Shown here piece after piece: positions 41,838 through 50,972 of a stretch of 64,000 nucleotides of DNA. The stretch comes from Kaistia terrae (GTDB lineage Bacteria > Pseudomonadota > Alphaproteobacteria > Rhizobiales > Kaistiaceae). The DNA lies in NCBI RefSeq assembly GCF_026344005.1, contig NZ_JAPKNH010000007.1:238891-302890 (forward strand). The letters are read 5' to 3'. How positions within the stretch are numbered: the first letter of the stretch is position 1; the number at the start of each line of letters is the position of its first letter. The position numbers were made by a program, and so were the translations under genes. The notes beneath the pieces are model-generated. The model saw only the letters and a list, made by a program, of their open reading frames with translations. It was not told where the DNA came from and searched no databases.

Positions 41838-42159
41838 CGTTCTTTGTCCCTTGGCTCTCTCTTCCGAAGCCAGGGCTAACTGGAAGCACCGCTCACTTGG
41901 CTCGTTGTGGCACTGCTCTCCCCATGGCTCATATTGAGCTGTATGGCGGGTGGTCCGCAGTGGAAACGCTACGGTTCCAACTAGGAGCATCGTTCCTTCT
42001 ACTGCCACTCTTCGTACATAGAGAAGAGGCAAGTCGTAAGCCGATCAACAGGCTGCGACCTCAAAATAAATCCCAGTTGACTTCAGCCGAAGCACGGCCG
42101 AGCATTTCTTGTGGGAATATGAGCCGACGAGTCCGGCATCATTCTTGGCGGAGCAGCTC
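41838..42159. other. Region after the integrase remnant
   Basis: About 320 bases with no intact gene. I see neither the lost catalytic domain of the integrase nor inverted or direct repeats of a mobile-element end. The right part holds the leader of the TPR regulator, whose ribosome-binding site is GGAG at 42149. Confidence 0.4.
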
Positions 42160-43914
42160 ATGTCATGGTGGAGTAGCTCAGTCTCCCTACCGCTTGCATC
42201 GACGGGCGAAGGGACCGAGGACGGCAGCGCAAGTGAGGCCGGTGCTGACGATATTCGATCACAACTCGATCGAATCCTGAGAAGCCCGGATTTCGACGTC
42301 ACCGAACGGTCGCGAAAGTTCCTGACCTACGTCGTCGAGGAGGCCATCGCGGGCCGTGCCGACCGTATCAAGGCCTATGCGATCGCAACCGATGTCTTTG
42401 GGCGCGATGCTTCTTTCGATGCCCATTCCGATCCTGTCGTCCGGATCGAGGCGGGCCATCTTCGCCGTGCGTTGAACCTCTATTACGTCACCGGCGGTAT
42501 GTCGGATCCGTTGATCATCTCGATCCCGAAGGGGAGCTACGTCCCGAAGTTTGACGCGCGTCCGACGGCGCGAATGGCAAGTCCGAGCGTCGCTCCCTCC
42601 CTCTGGCCGCGCGCGGCGGGAGTTGTAATCGCTTCCGTGCTAGCGCTGGCCCTCTTCACATGGCTGGCGGTCGATTGGACGCGGAGCGCGGCGGTCCAGG
42701 CGCCGGCGCTGCCTCGCCTCACGGTCATGCCCTTCGACGACCTCACCGATGTAGGGAATTCGAAGGCGATCGCGCGCGGGCTGACGCGCGAAATCATCGG
42801 TCAACTCGCCAAGTTCAAGGACATCGTCACCATCGAGGGCGATCCACAAGGGGCACCTGCCGGATCCACGCCGGAGGGATCGCGCTACATCCTGGCCGGG
42901 GACATCAACCTGGCCGACAACCAGTTTCATGTCCGCGCCCGCGTGCTGACGCGCGGCGAGAATTCGGTGATCTGGGCGAACAGCTATGAGGGCGATTTGC
43001 AGGCCTCGAAGCTTATCGGGATCGAGGCGGAGATCGCCCGCCAGGTCGCGACCGCGCTGGGCCAGCCCTATGGCGTGATCTACCAGGCCGATGCGTCGCG
43101 GCGGCAGGACAACGCCCCCGACGACTGGCAGGCCTATGCCTGTACTCTCTCCTATTATGCCTACCGCGCCAGCCTCGACGCCAAGACGCATCCGGCCGTT
43201 CGCAAATGCCTGGAGGACGCCGTCCAGCGGTTTCCAAACTACGCCACAGCCTGGGCGCTGCTTTCCCAGACCTATGTCGACGAGATCCGCTTTCGCTATC
43301 CGATCGAGCCTTCGTCATCGCCGGCGTCGATCGACAGGGCGCTGGAGGCCGCCCGGCGGGCCGTCGAGCTGGACCCGGAAAACATCCGCGCGCTCCAGGC
43401 GGAGATGTTCGCGCTTTTTTTCCATGGCGAGTTCGCCGCCGCGCTGAAGGTCGGCGAGCAGGCCTTCCGCCTCAATCCGAACGATACGGAGCTGGTCGGC
43501 GAATATGGCTTCCGCCTCGCGCTGGCCGGCGAGTGGACGCGCGGCTGCGCGATGATCGAGGGCGCGCGCCAGCGCAATCCGGGGCCGCTCGCCTATTACG
43601 AGGCGGCGCTGGCGCTTTGCGCTTATTTCCGCAGCGATTTCAACGAAGCCGAGATGTGGATCACCAAGACACCGGCGCCCGGGAACCCCAACTATCACAT
43701 CATCGCCGCGGCGATTTACGGCGAGAGCGGGCAGACCGAGAAAGCCGCCCGCGAGCGGGAATGGCTGCAGGCGCATGTGCCAAAGCTGCTGGCCAACCTC
43801 AGGCCCGAAATCGCGATCCGGGTGGTGCGTCCCGAGGACGTCGAGCACCTGATGCAATCGCTGCGAAAAGCCGGCATAGCCCCACCTTCCAGCGAGAGCC
43901 CCATTTCCAACTAG
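42160..43914 (+). CDS. Membrane-anchored TPR regulatory protein with adenylate-cyclase-type N-terminal domain
   Basis: A 584-residue protein. N-terminal cytoplasmic domain (ILRSPDFDVTERSRKFLTYVVEEAIAGRADRIKAY, then IATDVFGRDASFD and DPVVRIEAGHLRRALNLYY, IPKGSYVPKF) of a type widespread in alphaproteobacterial sensory proteins and cyclase relatives. One membrane helix near residue 160-180 (AGVVIASVLALALFTWLAV), a TolB-like part (LTVMPFDDLTDVGNSKAIARGL), then TPR repeats to the end. No cyclase catalytic domain is present. GGAG 7 bases upstream supports 42160. Confidence 0.82.
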   Translation: MSWWSSSVSLPLASTGEGTEDGSASEAGADDIRSQLDRILRSPDFDVTERSRKFLTYVVEEAIAGRADRIKAYAIATDVFGRDASFDAHSDPVVRIEAGHLRRALNLYYVTGGMSDPLIISIPKGSYVPKFDARPTARMASPSVAPSLWPRAAGVVIASVLALALFTWLAVDWTRSAAVQAPALPRLTVMPFDDLTDVGNSKAIARGLTREIIGQLAKFKDIVTIEGDPQGAPAGSTPEGSRYILAGDINLADNQFHVRARVLTRGENSVIWANSYEGDLQASKLIGIEAEIARQVATALGQPYGVIYQADASRRQDNAPDDWQAYACTLSYYAYRASLDAKTHPAVRKCLEDAVQRFPNYATAWALLSQTYVDEIRFRYPIEPSSSPASIDRALEAARRAVELDPENIRALQAEMFALFFHGEFAAALKVGEQAFRLNPNDTELVGEYGFRLALAGEWTRGCAMIEGARQRNPGPLAYYEAALALCAYFRSDFNEAEMWITKTPAPGNPNYHIIAAAIYGESGQTEKAAREREWLQAHVPKLLANLRPEIAIRVVRPEDVEHLMQSLRKAGIAPPSSESPISN

Positions 43915-43950
43915 GACAGGGACGCAAGCCCCTTCATTTTTCGTCCCGCC

Positions 43951-44538
43951 TCAAGCGTTCGACCGAGGCCCGCGCGAATGGGTCTGCACCCTTGCTGCCG
44001 TCTGGAACAGCATCGCCTTCATGCGTCCTGGGCCGAGAGCGTTGCTGAAATTGCGGAAGGCGAAGAATGGGATGAGGGCGACAAAGAGGATCACGGACAC
44101 GCAGGCGAGGCCGGCAATGCCACCACCGCCAATGGCCGGAAAGCCGATGGTCTCGCCCCTGACGAGGCCGACGATCATTTCTTCGACGATATGGAAGAGG
44201 ATGAACAGGACCGCGAACAGGCCGGCATCACGCAGGATAGTGAAGATCAGCGGCCTCTCGTAGAACCGCCGGCTGAGGTTGATCTCCTCCAGCACCAGCA
44301 TGACCTTGGCCAGGATGAACGCGTTGATGATCGCGAAGCCCTGGGCCCGGAAATTGATCCCGTGCTCCTGGAGAATGATCCGCTCGTTGAGGACGAAAAG
44401 GCCGAACAGGATCCAGAGATAGAGGAACAGGACGAGGAACCGCTTCACCTCGTCGACGGCGCGCGTTTGCAGGCGCCGGAGCCGGCCTCTCTGCTCAGGA
44501 GCCTCGCCGTCGTCGCGCGGGGCGGGATCGAGGGTCAC
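43951..44538 (-). CDS. Small inner-membrane protein, coupled to the CMD gene
   Basis: A 195-residue protein with a charged N-terminal 45 residues (DPAPRDDGEAPEQRGR) and four hydrophobic segments (FLVLFLYLWILFGLFVL, GFAIINAFILAKVMLVLEEI, LIFTILRDAGLFAVLFILFHI, IAGLACVSVILFVALIPFF). It starts at GTG 44538 overlapping the stop of the preceding gene (GTGA). The family is not recognised; helices with interspersed Glu/His suggest a transport or redox helper. Downstream is the convergent TPR gene. Confidence 0.8.
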   Translation of the reverse strand: MTLDPAPRDDGEAPEQRGRLRRLQTRAVDEVKRFLVLFLYLWILFGLFVLNERIILQEHGINFRAQGFAIINAFILAKVMLVLEEINLSRRFYERPLIFTILRDAGLFAVLFILFHIVEEMIVGLVRGETIGFPAIGGGGIAGLACVSVILFVALIPFFAFRNFSNALGPGRMKAMLFQTAARVQTHSRGPRSNA

Positions 44539-45305
44539 GGCTGGCCGATCCCGCGGCGTTCGCTGGAGCTCAGCACCAGTTCCTCCGCCATGATCGGAAT
44601 GGCGAGATTGCAGGCCTGCACACCCTGCGCCACGCAGAGCTTCAGCACCTCCATGATCTCCTCGACCGTCGCCCCGAGCCTCAATGCCGCCTTGATGTGC
44701 CGGCGCGTGCCGGGCGCGTACATGTGCGTGAAGGAGGCATCGAAGGCGATGCTGAGCAGTTCGACCAGCTTTGGCTCCAGGACGCCGCTGGCGTAAATCG
44801 CTGCGCCGACGGCCATGAACTCGTCGGTCCAGACGGGATCGAGCTCGAAGAACGGGTTCCAGGCCTCGTTCCATTGCCCGAGCTCGCGCATCCGGTCGCA
44901 GGCGGGTGTTGGAGGCGCTGGTCCCTCGCGTGGTGCCGGCTGCACGCCGGCGGCTCGAGCTTCCTCGAGCAGGATGGGGGCACCCAGGCTGCAGCTATGG
45001 ATCGAAAGCACCGACGCCATCTTCACGATCGTGAGGATTTCGTCGCGGCTGGCGCCCGCCGCCAGCGCCGAGTGGATATGCCGGCGCGTGCCGTCCGCGT
45101 TGAGATTGGTGGCGGCGGCGTTGATGGCGAGGCTGATGAGCTCGACCGTTTTGCGCGGCAGGACGCCCGATCGCCAGGGGTTGGTGCTCATCCGTTCGCA
45201 AGCATCGGCCCACGCCGCATCGCCCAGGCGCAGCTGTTCAAGGGCATGACTCCAGGGGCCCGTGGTCTCGCTGGCAGGTTCAACCTGCGCGGAGGTGTGT
45301 GGCAT
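44535..45305 (-). CDS. Carboxymuconolactone decarboxylase family protein, two CMD domains
   Basis: A 256-residue protein with two AhpD/CMD-like domains. Each has a conserved block: LPRKTVELISLAINAAATNLNADGTRRHI in the first and LEPKLVELLSIAFDASFTHMYAPGTRRHI in the second. The canonical CxxC of AhpD is absent from both. CMD proteins range from gamma-lactone decarboxylases to disulfide reductases. In this operon (VOC, BKACE upstream) a role in breakdown of a ring- or keto-acid is more likely. GTGA overlap joins it to the membrane protein. Confidence 0.88.
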   Translation of the reverse strand: MPHTSAQVEPASETTGPWSHALEQLRLGDAAWADACERMSTNPWRSGVLPRKTVELISLAINAAATNLNADGTRRHIHSALAAGASRDEILTIVKMASVLSIHSCSLGAPILLEEARAAGVQPAPREGPAPPTPACDRMRELGQWNEAWNPFFELDPVWTDEFMAVGAAIYASGVLEPKLVELLSIAFDASFTHMYAPGTRRHIKAALRLGATVEEIMEVLKLCVAQGVQACNLAIPIMAEELVLSSSERRGIGQP

Positions 45306-45319
45306 GGTTTCAGCCCTCC

Positions 45320-45709
45320 TCAATCGGGTTCCGGCATCGGAAACGCATGCGCGTCCGGCTGCCAGATGGCGAACATGTTTCCGGATGGATCGGCGAGGAC
45401 GGCCACCCATGCCGTTCGCGGAACAGCGGTCTTCGGCCGCATCACCCTGGCGCCCATCTTTTCCGCAAGTGCGAGCGAATCGTCGATCGAGTCGACATCG
45501 ACGAATTGCAGCCAGCCCTTGGGGTCGGCTTTCGGCCGGTAGGTGAGGCCCCCGCCGACGCTCTCTGGCTCCTCCGGATCGAGGTGCATGCGCCAGTATT
45601 GCAGGCCTTCCAGCTGCTCCATCCGCCAGCCGAAAAGCGTGTTGTAGAACGCGGAGAGCTTCTCCGGCTCGTCGCCATAGATTTCGAAATGGGTTATCCG
45701 CCCGGCCAC
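45320..45709 (-). CDS. VOC family (glyoxalase/bleomycin resistance-like) protein
   Basis: A 129-residue vicinal-oxygen-chelate protein with two beta-alpha-beta-beta-beta modules: ITHFEIYGDEPEKLSAFYNTLFGWRM, then WLQFVDVDSIDDSLALAEKMGARV and VLADPSGNMFAIWQP. GTG 45709 was chosen because GGGAG lies about 10 bases upstream; the frame extends further upstream without a site. It lies 14 bases before the CMD gene. Metal ligands of the module are plausible at His7 and Glu near residue 123 but not certain. Confidence 0.88.
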   Translation of the reverse strand: MAGRITHFEIYGDEPEKLSAFYNTLFGWRMEQLEGLQYWRMHLDPEEPESVGGGLTYRPKADPKGWLQFVDVDSIDDSLALAEKMGARVMRPKTAVPRTAWVAVLADPSGNMFAIWQPDAHAFPMPEPD

Positions 45710-45790
45710 GCTTTTCTCTCCCGCGCTTGCCCTGGAACGGGCGGCCCGCGCCGGAGCGCAGACCGCCACAAGAAGCGAACCATCTGCCGC

Positions 45791-46960
45791 CTACGCAGTC
45801 GCAAGCTTCAGTTTTGCCTGCGCGGCGCGCACCGGCGCCGGTGCGATCATGCAGGCGGCAATCGGATGGGAATCGCCGCCGACGACGGCGGGCTTGAGCT
45901 TTCCGTCCGTCGGCCACGTCAGGAAGCCCGGGTGGAAATCCGAGGGGCTGGGCGGCATGCCGTTGTTCTGCAGCGTCTCCTCGACGCTGTTGTACCAGGT
46001 GCCGACCTTCATGATCCTGCGTGCTTCCTCGGCGGTCGCGACCTTGCGGCCAAACTCCTTGGAAAGGCGCACCACGCCCTGGACCTGCTCGACCGTGGTC
46101 TTCCGCTTGCGGTCCGCGCCCCAGATGTTGTCCTCGATGCCGACGCGCACATGCTGGCCGAGCACGAGAGCCATGGCGGATATCGAGATCAACCCGCGCA
46201 TGCTCGTCCAGAACGTGTTGACCGAACCCTGCGGCACGCGCTGCAGAAAATGCATCCAGTCGAAGGGATTGCGATACATCGTGCCGCCGCCATAGCCGCA
46301 AAGCGCCATGTTCAGCGGACCCATGTAGATGCCGGCGCGGATGCAGCGCTCGATCAGGTCCCATTGCTGGGTGCCACAGGGCACGAAGTAGGGCTGGATG
46401 CCGTTCTTGCGAAGACGCTTGAGGTGTTCGACGTAGAAGGCCGGCGTCGAATCCACCACCATGCCGGCCCATGCTGCCTGCACCTGGGGATCCTCCATGT
46501 GGGTGCCCTTGATGTCCTCGGGCGTGAAGGTCGAAGCAATGTCCCAGAGCGACGTGCCTGTCGTGACCGTCACGAATTCCGGCTTCGGGTCCAACTCGGT
46601 CAGCATATGGCGGGTGTCGTAGTCGAGCCACTTCGCCTTGGCGCCGTCCGTGTGCGGCGAGAAGGAGATCGAGCCGCCGACCTGGATGATCATGTCCGGC
46701 ACAGCTTCCTTCACGCGCTTCAGAAGGTAGTTGTACTCGTCGAAATTCGTCGAACCCATGCCGGTCGCCGGGTTGCGGACGTGGAAGTGCAGCACGGTGG
46801 CGCCGGCTTCGTAGCAGTCCACCGCGACCTGGACCTGCTCGTCCCAGGTCAGCGGAATGTCGCTCGTATCCCCTGGCAACCATTGGGGTCCGTAGGGCGC
46901 CGCCGTGATGATGAGCGGCTCCATGTTCTCAGGCAGGATCGAATTGTCGGTGTAGTACAT
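45791..46960 (-). CDS. BKACE family enzyme (3-keto-5-aminohexanoate cleavage protein-like, DUF849)
   Basis: A 389-residue beta-keto acid cleavage enzyme. Zn ligands fit His58 and His60 in VLHFHVRNPATG; other landmarks are the loop QVGGSISFSPHTDG, FVTVTTGTSLWD, and VRVGIEDNIWG. BKACE enzymes condense a beta-keto acid with acetyl-CoA to give acetoacetate and a CoA ester. At 389 residues it is longer than the typical 270-300, with an insert around WLPGDTSDIP and an extended C-terminus. First gene in the operon with VOC, CMD and membrane protein. Confidence 0.9.
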   Translation of the reverse strand: MYYTDNSILPENMEPLIITAAPYGPQWLPGDTSDIPLTWDEQVQVAVDCYEAGATVLHFHVRNPATGMGSTNFDEYNYLLKRVKEAVPDMIIQVGGSISFSPHTDGAKAKWLDYDTRHMLTELDPKPEFVTVTTGTSLWDIASTFTPEDIKGTHMEDPQVQAAWAGMVVDSTPAFYVEHLKRLRKNGIQPYFVPCGTQQWDLIERCIRAGIYMGPLNMALCGYGGGTMYRNPFDWMHFLQRVPQGSVNTFWTSMRGLISISAMALVLGQHVRVGIEDNIWGADRKRKTTVEQVQGVVRLSKEFGRKVATAEEARRIMKVGTWYNSVEETLQNNGMPPSPSDFHPGFLTWPTDGKLKPAVVGGDSHPIAACMIAPAPVRAAQAKLKLATA

Positions 46961-47044
46961 GTCAAACCTCTCCCTTGGATGGTGGTGTCATCACGGCGGC
47001 TGCTTCGCTCGGCAGTCGCGCCGCGGGAAGGCGTTGGCTCTTCC

Positions 47045-47347
47045 CTAAGGTCTTCGTTTCGAATGGCCGGGCCAGTCGATATGGATGACGTTCGCGTCGT
47101 TCAGCGCCCTGGCGATCTCGGATGCGAGCCGCTCGATCGAGGCGCGCCATTCGGCCGCCCTTTGGCTACGAAGGTGGCCAGGCAGGCGCTCGACCGCCAG
47201 CAACGCCATCTCCGCCTCCGCCAGCTCTTCGCACATGTCGCGAAAGTCCTCGTTCTGGGCCGTCAGAGCCTCGATCGCTCGATGCTCGGCCGGGAACCGC
47301 CGCAACACGGCCGCCCTGCCAGCTCCTTCGTGCTCGTCGCTGGACAT
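47045..47347 (-). CDS. Hypothetical protein, alpha-helical
   Basis: A 100-residue protein: VLRRFPAEHRAIEALTAQNEDFRDMCEELAEAE then LLAVERLPGHLRSQ and ASIERLASEIARAL. It is helical with heptad-like spacing. The pattern FPxHxxxIxxLxxxxxxFRxLCxE is common in short alphaproteobacterial proteins without known function. It sits 84 bases upstream of the BKACE gene. Confidence 0.7.
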   Translation of the reverse strand: MSSDEHEGAGRAAVLRRFPAEHRAIEALTAQNEDFRDMCEELAEAEMALLAVERLPGHLRSQRAAEWRASIERLASEIARALNDANVIHIDWPGHSKRRP

Positions 47348-47783
47348 GGATGCCGATCCCGTCGTCGCGTCGTTCTTGCTTGCACCGAACTGTGCACGGA
47401 TTGGCCGAGGGGGTGCGTAGTCTACGCAGGTAACACGGGGTGAGACGGCAACGATGAGGCGTGCAGACGGCAGCTGTCGGACTGTTGGTAAGGTGACCGG
47501 GCCTGCCGATTCAGCAAGCCGGGCTCAGCCTTGCGGCCAGTGCCACGCATTCGGACGGGCGGGACCCGGGGGGCGACAGCAGCGGTCCGGATGATGCGAT
47601 GGGTGGCGAAGTTTCGGAAATGCGATGATCTCGGGCGAAGGCAATCGACCAGCGATCGACTGTTCTTCGCCCAGTCCTGCACAGCCTCACCAGAGCCGCG
47701 CTTGAGCCTACTAAAGTCCAGCGGTTCGATCCGCAGTAAGCGGCGGAAGCAGGAACCGGCCAGGCAGATGTCGGTATCTGCCC
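47348..47783. other. Non-coding stretch without identified elements
   Basis: A 436-base gap between the helical protein and the permease operon. The only long frames are shadows with poor composition. I see no terminator after the MalG-type permease gene stop within it, and no repeats. Confidence 0.4.
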
Positions 47784-48644
47784 CTACCCCTTCACAGCGC
47801 CGGCGGTCAGGCCAGATACGATGTGCTTCTGGGCAATCGCGAAGGCGATCACGGTCGGCAGGATGGTCAGCGTCAGGAAGGCCAGGATTTTCTGCCAGTC
47901 GGCGGAGTGGTCCGAGACGAAGTTCATGATGCCGAGCGGCCAAGGGAATTTGGAGCCGTCATTGAACATGATGAGCGGCAGCAGGTAGCTGTTCCAGCTT
48001 CCCACGAAGCTGATGATGGCGACGGTGGCGAGGATCGGCCGCGACAGCGGCAGGGTGATGACGAAGAAGGCGCGCGCATAGCCGGCGCCGTCCATCGTCG
48101 CCGCCTCGTAGATCTCCTTCGGAATGTCGCGGAAGAACTTGCGGAAAAGCAGGATGCTCATCGGCAGGCCGAAGGCGACCTGAGGCAGGGCGACGCCGAA
48201 ATAGCTGTCGAGCAGGCCGAGGTCGCGGATCCTAAGGAAGAGCGGGATGATCGCGGTCGCCGCCGGAAACATCAGCCCCAGCAGGAAGTAGTTGAGCAGC
48301 ATGTCGCGACCGAAGAAGCGGGCATGGGCGAGGGCGAACGCCGTCATCGAGCCGAGCACGAGCGTGGTGAACACGGTGATCAGCCCGATCGCCAGCGAAT
48401 TGGCGAGCATGCGCCAGTAGTCGCTTCCCGACAGGATCTGCCAGTAGTTCTGCCATTCCCACGCCTGCGGCAGGCCGAACGGATTGGTCCGCAATTCGCC
48501 GAGCGACTTGAAGCCGCCCATCGATGCCGCCAGCAGCGGGAAGAACACGATCCCGCCGACGAGCAGCAATGCGGCATAGGAATAGAGGCGGTAGACGAGA
48601 CTGACGGCGCGCTCGGGTGCCGGCGCCGCGGATGCACTACTCAT
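47784..48644 (-). CDS. Carbohydrate ABC transporter permease (MalG/UgpE type)
   Basis: A 286-residue permease with six membrane segments. The EAA loop is around EIYEAATMDGAGYARAFFVITLPLSRPIL. The N-terminus has SYAALLLVGGIVFFPLLAASMGGFK. It overlaps the MalF-type gene by 8 bases. The operon ends here without an ATPase. Confidence 0.94.
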   Translation of the reverse strand: MSSASAAPAPERAVSLVYRLYSYAALLLVGGIVFFPLLAASMGGFKSLGELRTNPFGLPQAWEWQNYWQILSGSDYWRMLANSLAIGLITVFTTLVLGSMTAFALAHARFFGRDMLLNYFLLGLMFPAATAIIPLFLRIRDLGLLDSYFGVALPQVAFGLPMSILLFRKFFRDIPKEIYEAATMDGAGYARAFFVITLPLSRPILATVAIISFVGSWNSYLLPLIMFNDGSKFPWPLGIMNFVSDHSADWQKILAFLTLTILPTVIAFAIAQKHIVSGLTAGAVKG

Positions 48645-49563
48645 CTTTCAGCACCATTTTCTTGTAGGCGAAGGCAAAGGTGGCGCACATAAGGAACAGA
48701 ACCACGCCGACGGCGCTGCCGAAGCCGATCTTCATGCGGCTGATGCCGAACAGGTACAGGAACGAGACCATGGACTGCGTGCTGTTGGCGGGCCCGCCCT
48801 GGGTGAGCGGCATGATCACGTCGAAGGTCTGCAGGGCGCCGAGCACCGAGAAGAATACCGAAAGCGCGATGGTCGGCTTGAGCAGGGGCAGCGTGATGTG
48901 GAGGAAGCGTTGCCGGCGCGAGGCGCCATCGATTTCGGCCGCTTCGTGATAATCCGGCGAGATGCCCTGGAGCCCGGCGATGAACAGCATCATGTGGAAG
49001 CCGAAATACTTCCAGACGATGACGACGAGGACCGCGTAGATCGCCCATTGCTTGTCCGCGAGCAGGAACGGCGGATCGAAGCCCAGCGCATGGCCGAGGC
49101 TGGCGACGAGGCCGTAATTGCCGTCATAGATAAAGCTCCAGATGATGCCCGCGGCCACATCGGCGAGCACGAAGGGCAGGAAGAACACGGCCCGAAAGAA
49201 CACCGCTCCGGCGAAGCGTCGCGAGACGAGCGTGGCAAGCCAGAGCGCCAGCGGGATCTGCAGCACCACGGACACGGCGATGATCAGGCCGTTGTTGCGC
49301 AGCGCCGTCAGGAAGACCGAGGATCCGAACAGCTGCTGGAAATTGCGCAGGCCGACGAAGTTTTCCGGGACGCCATAGCCGTTCCAGTCGAAGAAGCTGT
49401 ACCAGCCGGCCTGGATCATCGGCAGGATGACGAGGGTCGTGAACAGGACCAGCGACGGCGCGAGGAAGACGACGAGAAATCCGGTCGCTCCCAGGCTCGG
49501 GCTTTTCGGCAGTCGCCGCAGGCTGCTGGCCGGTGCTGGCGTTGATGGTGCGAATTCGCTCAT
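48637..49563 (-). CDS. Carbohydrate ABC transporter permease (MalF/UgpA type)
   Basis: A 308-residue permease. FLVVFLAPSLVLFTTLVILPMIQAGWYSFFDW opens the membrane part and the EAA motif is in EAAEIDGASRRQRFLHITLPLLKPTI. It pairs with the downstream MalG-type protein. It lies 51 bases after the binding-protein gene. Confidence 0.94.
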   Translation of the reverse strand: MSEFAPSTPAPASSLRRLPKSPSLGATGFLVVFLAPSLVLFTTLVILPMIQAGWYSFFDWNGYGVPENFVGLRNFQQLFGSSVFLTALRNNGLIIAVSVVLQIPLALWLATLVSRRFAGAVFFRAVFFLPFVLADVAAGIIWSFIYDGNYGLVASLGHALGFDPPFLLADKQWAIYAVLVVIVWKYFGFHMMLFIAGLQGISPDYHEAAEIDGASRRQRFLHITLPLLKPTIALSVFFSVLGALQTFDVIMPLTQGGPANSTQSMVSFLYLFGISRMKIGFGSAVGVVLFLMCATFAFAYKKMVLKDE

Positions 49564-49614
49564 TTTTGAAACCTGAACGGTGGCCGCGGCGGCGCGCCGC
49601 GGCCACGAGGAAGG

Positions 49615-50883
49615 CTATTGCAGGTCCCAGGCGTCCTGGATCTGCTGCGCGGCATCGGCAGGCGAGATTTCGCCGGTGACCAGTTCGACGACCATCTGGT
49701 TCACGACGCCCCAGCCGACATCCGGGCCGAGATCCTGGTCGAGGAAGTTCTGGTGGAAGGGCGACTTGCCGACCGATTCCGCAGCCGATTTCAGCAGCGG
49801 ATTGGTGATCTCGGACGCAGCCGAGGCGACCACGGGAATATCCGCGTTCAGCGCTGCATAGCGGGCCTGGTTCGCCGGGCTGGTCGCATAGCGCAGGAAG
49901 TCGACCGCCTCGGGCTTGGCGTCCTTGTAGACGAGCCAGGCATTGTTGCCGCCAAAGGTCTCGGCCGGATCGCCCTTGCCGCCCGGTACGGATGGGAAGG
50001 CGAACATGCCGATCTTCTCCTGGCCGATGCCCTTCTTGTCGGTGGCGGAATCCGGCAGGTTTTCCGGCGTATCGGAGAAGCCGAGCACCATGGCGGCGCG
50101 GCCGTCGGCGAAATCGGTCAGGGTTTCGCCCCATCCCGCCGCTTCGAAGCCGCGCTGGAACGGCGCTGCCTCGCCGAGCTTCTGAAGCAGCTCGCCGGCC
50201 TTGACGAACGAGTCCGACTTGAACCCGTCGCCGCGCTTCGCCTTGGCGTCGATGAAGGACTGGCTGCCACCCTCGCGCAGCGCGAGATAGGCCCAATAGA
50301 AGTGGACCGGCCACTTGTCCTTGGCGCCGACCGCGATCGGCGTGATGCCGGCGGCCTTCAGCTTGGCGATCGCAGCAAGGAAATCATCCCAGCTGCGGAT
50401 CGCGTCGCCATCGACCCCGGCTTTCTCGAACAGGTCCTTGTTATAGTAGAAGTTGATCATCGACAGCTTGTAGGGCACCGCCCAGACCTTGCCGTCGAAG
50501 GAGAAGGCGTCGACCGCGGCCGGGCTGTAGCTCTTGCGCCAGGCGCCGCCATCGGCATCGAAATCGGCAGTCAGGTCCTTGATCGCGCCCGTCTGCGACA
50601 GGGAGCGCATCACGCCACCGCCCCAGCTGAAGAAGATGTCGGGGGCCGCCGACGAGGAAAGCATGGTGGGCAGCTTCGCCATCATGGCGTCGCCCGACAT
50701 GTACTGCTGCTCGATCGACACGTCGGGATGGGCGGTCTGGTATTCCTGGATCACGCTTTCCCAGAAGGCGTTGATCTTGGGGTTCTTTTCTGGCGTGAGC
50801 ATGCGGACTGTCGTCTGCGCCGAAGCGCCGAGCATGCTGGCAAACGTCATCGCGGCTGCCGCGATCGCAATCCTGAAGCGCAT
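49615..50883 (-). CDS. Carbohydrate ABC transporter substrate-binding protein (family 1)
   Basis: A 422-residue extracellular solute-binding protein. Signal peptide RIAIAAAAMTFASMLGASA. The mature part has VRMLTPEKNPKINAFWESVIQEYQ, DIFFSWGGGVMRSL, WAVPYKLSMINFYYNKDLFEKAG and AMVLGFSDTPENLP, the usual SBP_bac_1 landmarks. It leads the MalEFG-type operon, divergent from the isomerase. A palindrome at 50923-50937 lies 40 bases upstream of its ATG. The ligand is likely a sugar or polyol handled by the isomerase and dehydrogenase. Confidence 0.94.
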   Translation of the reverse strand: MRFRIAIAAAAMTFASMLGASAQTTVRMLTPEKNPKINAFWESVIQEYQTAHPDVSIEQQYMSGDAMMAKLPTMLSSSAAPDIFFSWGGGVMRSLSQTGAIKDLTADFDADGGAWRKSYSPAAVDAFSFDGKVWAVPYKLSMINFYYNKDLFEKAGVDGDAIRSWDDFLAAIAKLKAAGITPIAVGAKDKWPVHFYWAYLALREGGSQSFIDAKAKRGDGFKSDSFVKAGELLQKLGEAAPFQRGFEAAGWGETLTDFADGRAAMVLGFSDTPENLPDSATDKKGIGQEKIGMFAFPSVPGGKGDPAETFGGNNAWLVYKDAKPEAVDFLRYATSPANQARYAALNADIPVVASAASEITNPLLKSAAESVGKSPFHQNFLDQDLGPDVGWGVVNQMVVELVTGEISPADAAQQIQDAWDLQ

Positions 50884-50922
50884 GGTGTTCCTCCCTCTGC
50901 CGTCCGGATGCGAACCGGCGGC

Positions 50923-50937
50923 ATCTCATTTTGAGAT
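50923..50937. promoter_or_regulatory. Inverted repeat ATCTCA-TTT-TGAGAT
   Basis: A perfect 6+6 palindrome with a 3-base centre, 40 bases upstream of the binding-protein start. It has the same CAAAATG-type centre and spacing as the TGAYGCAAAAWGYATCA operator but different arms, so it may be a variant site or the target of another regulator. Confidence 0.45.
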
Positions 50938-50972
50938 AGCCATCTTTACTTAATGATCCAAATAGTGTCAAT

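Noticed and set aside
44535..46883. A 782-codon open frame covering the BKACE, VOC and CMD region on one strand
   Set aside because: Only its last 256 codons form a real protein (CMD). The rest is the shadow of the BKACE and VOC genes in other frames, with Arg/Gly/His-rich nonsense composition.
47422..47943. 173-codon minus-strand frame near the end of the MalG-type gene
   Set aside because: It overlaps the permease gene in another frame and has no recognisable pattern; the part at 47540-47760 looked at first like a transposase remnant but has no supporting motif.
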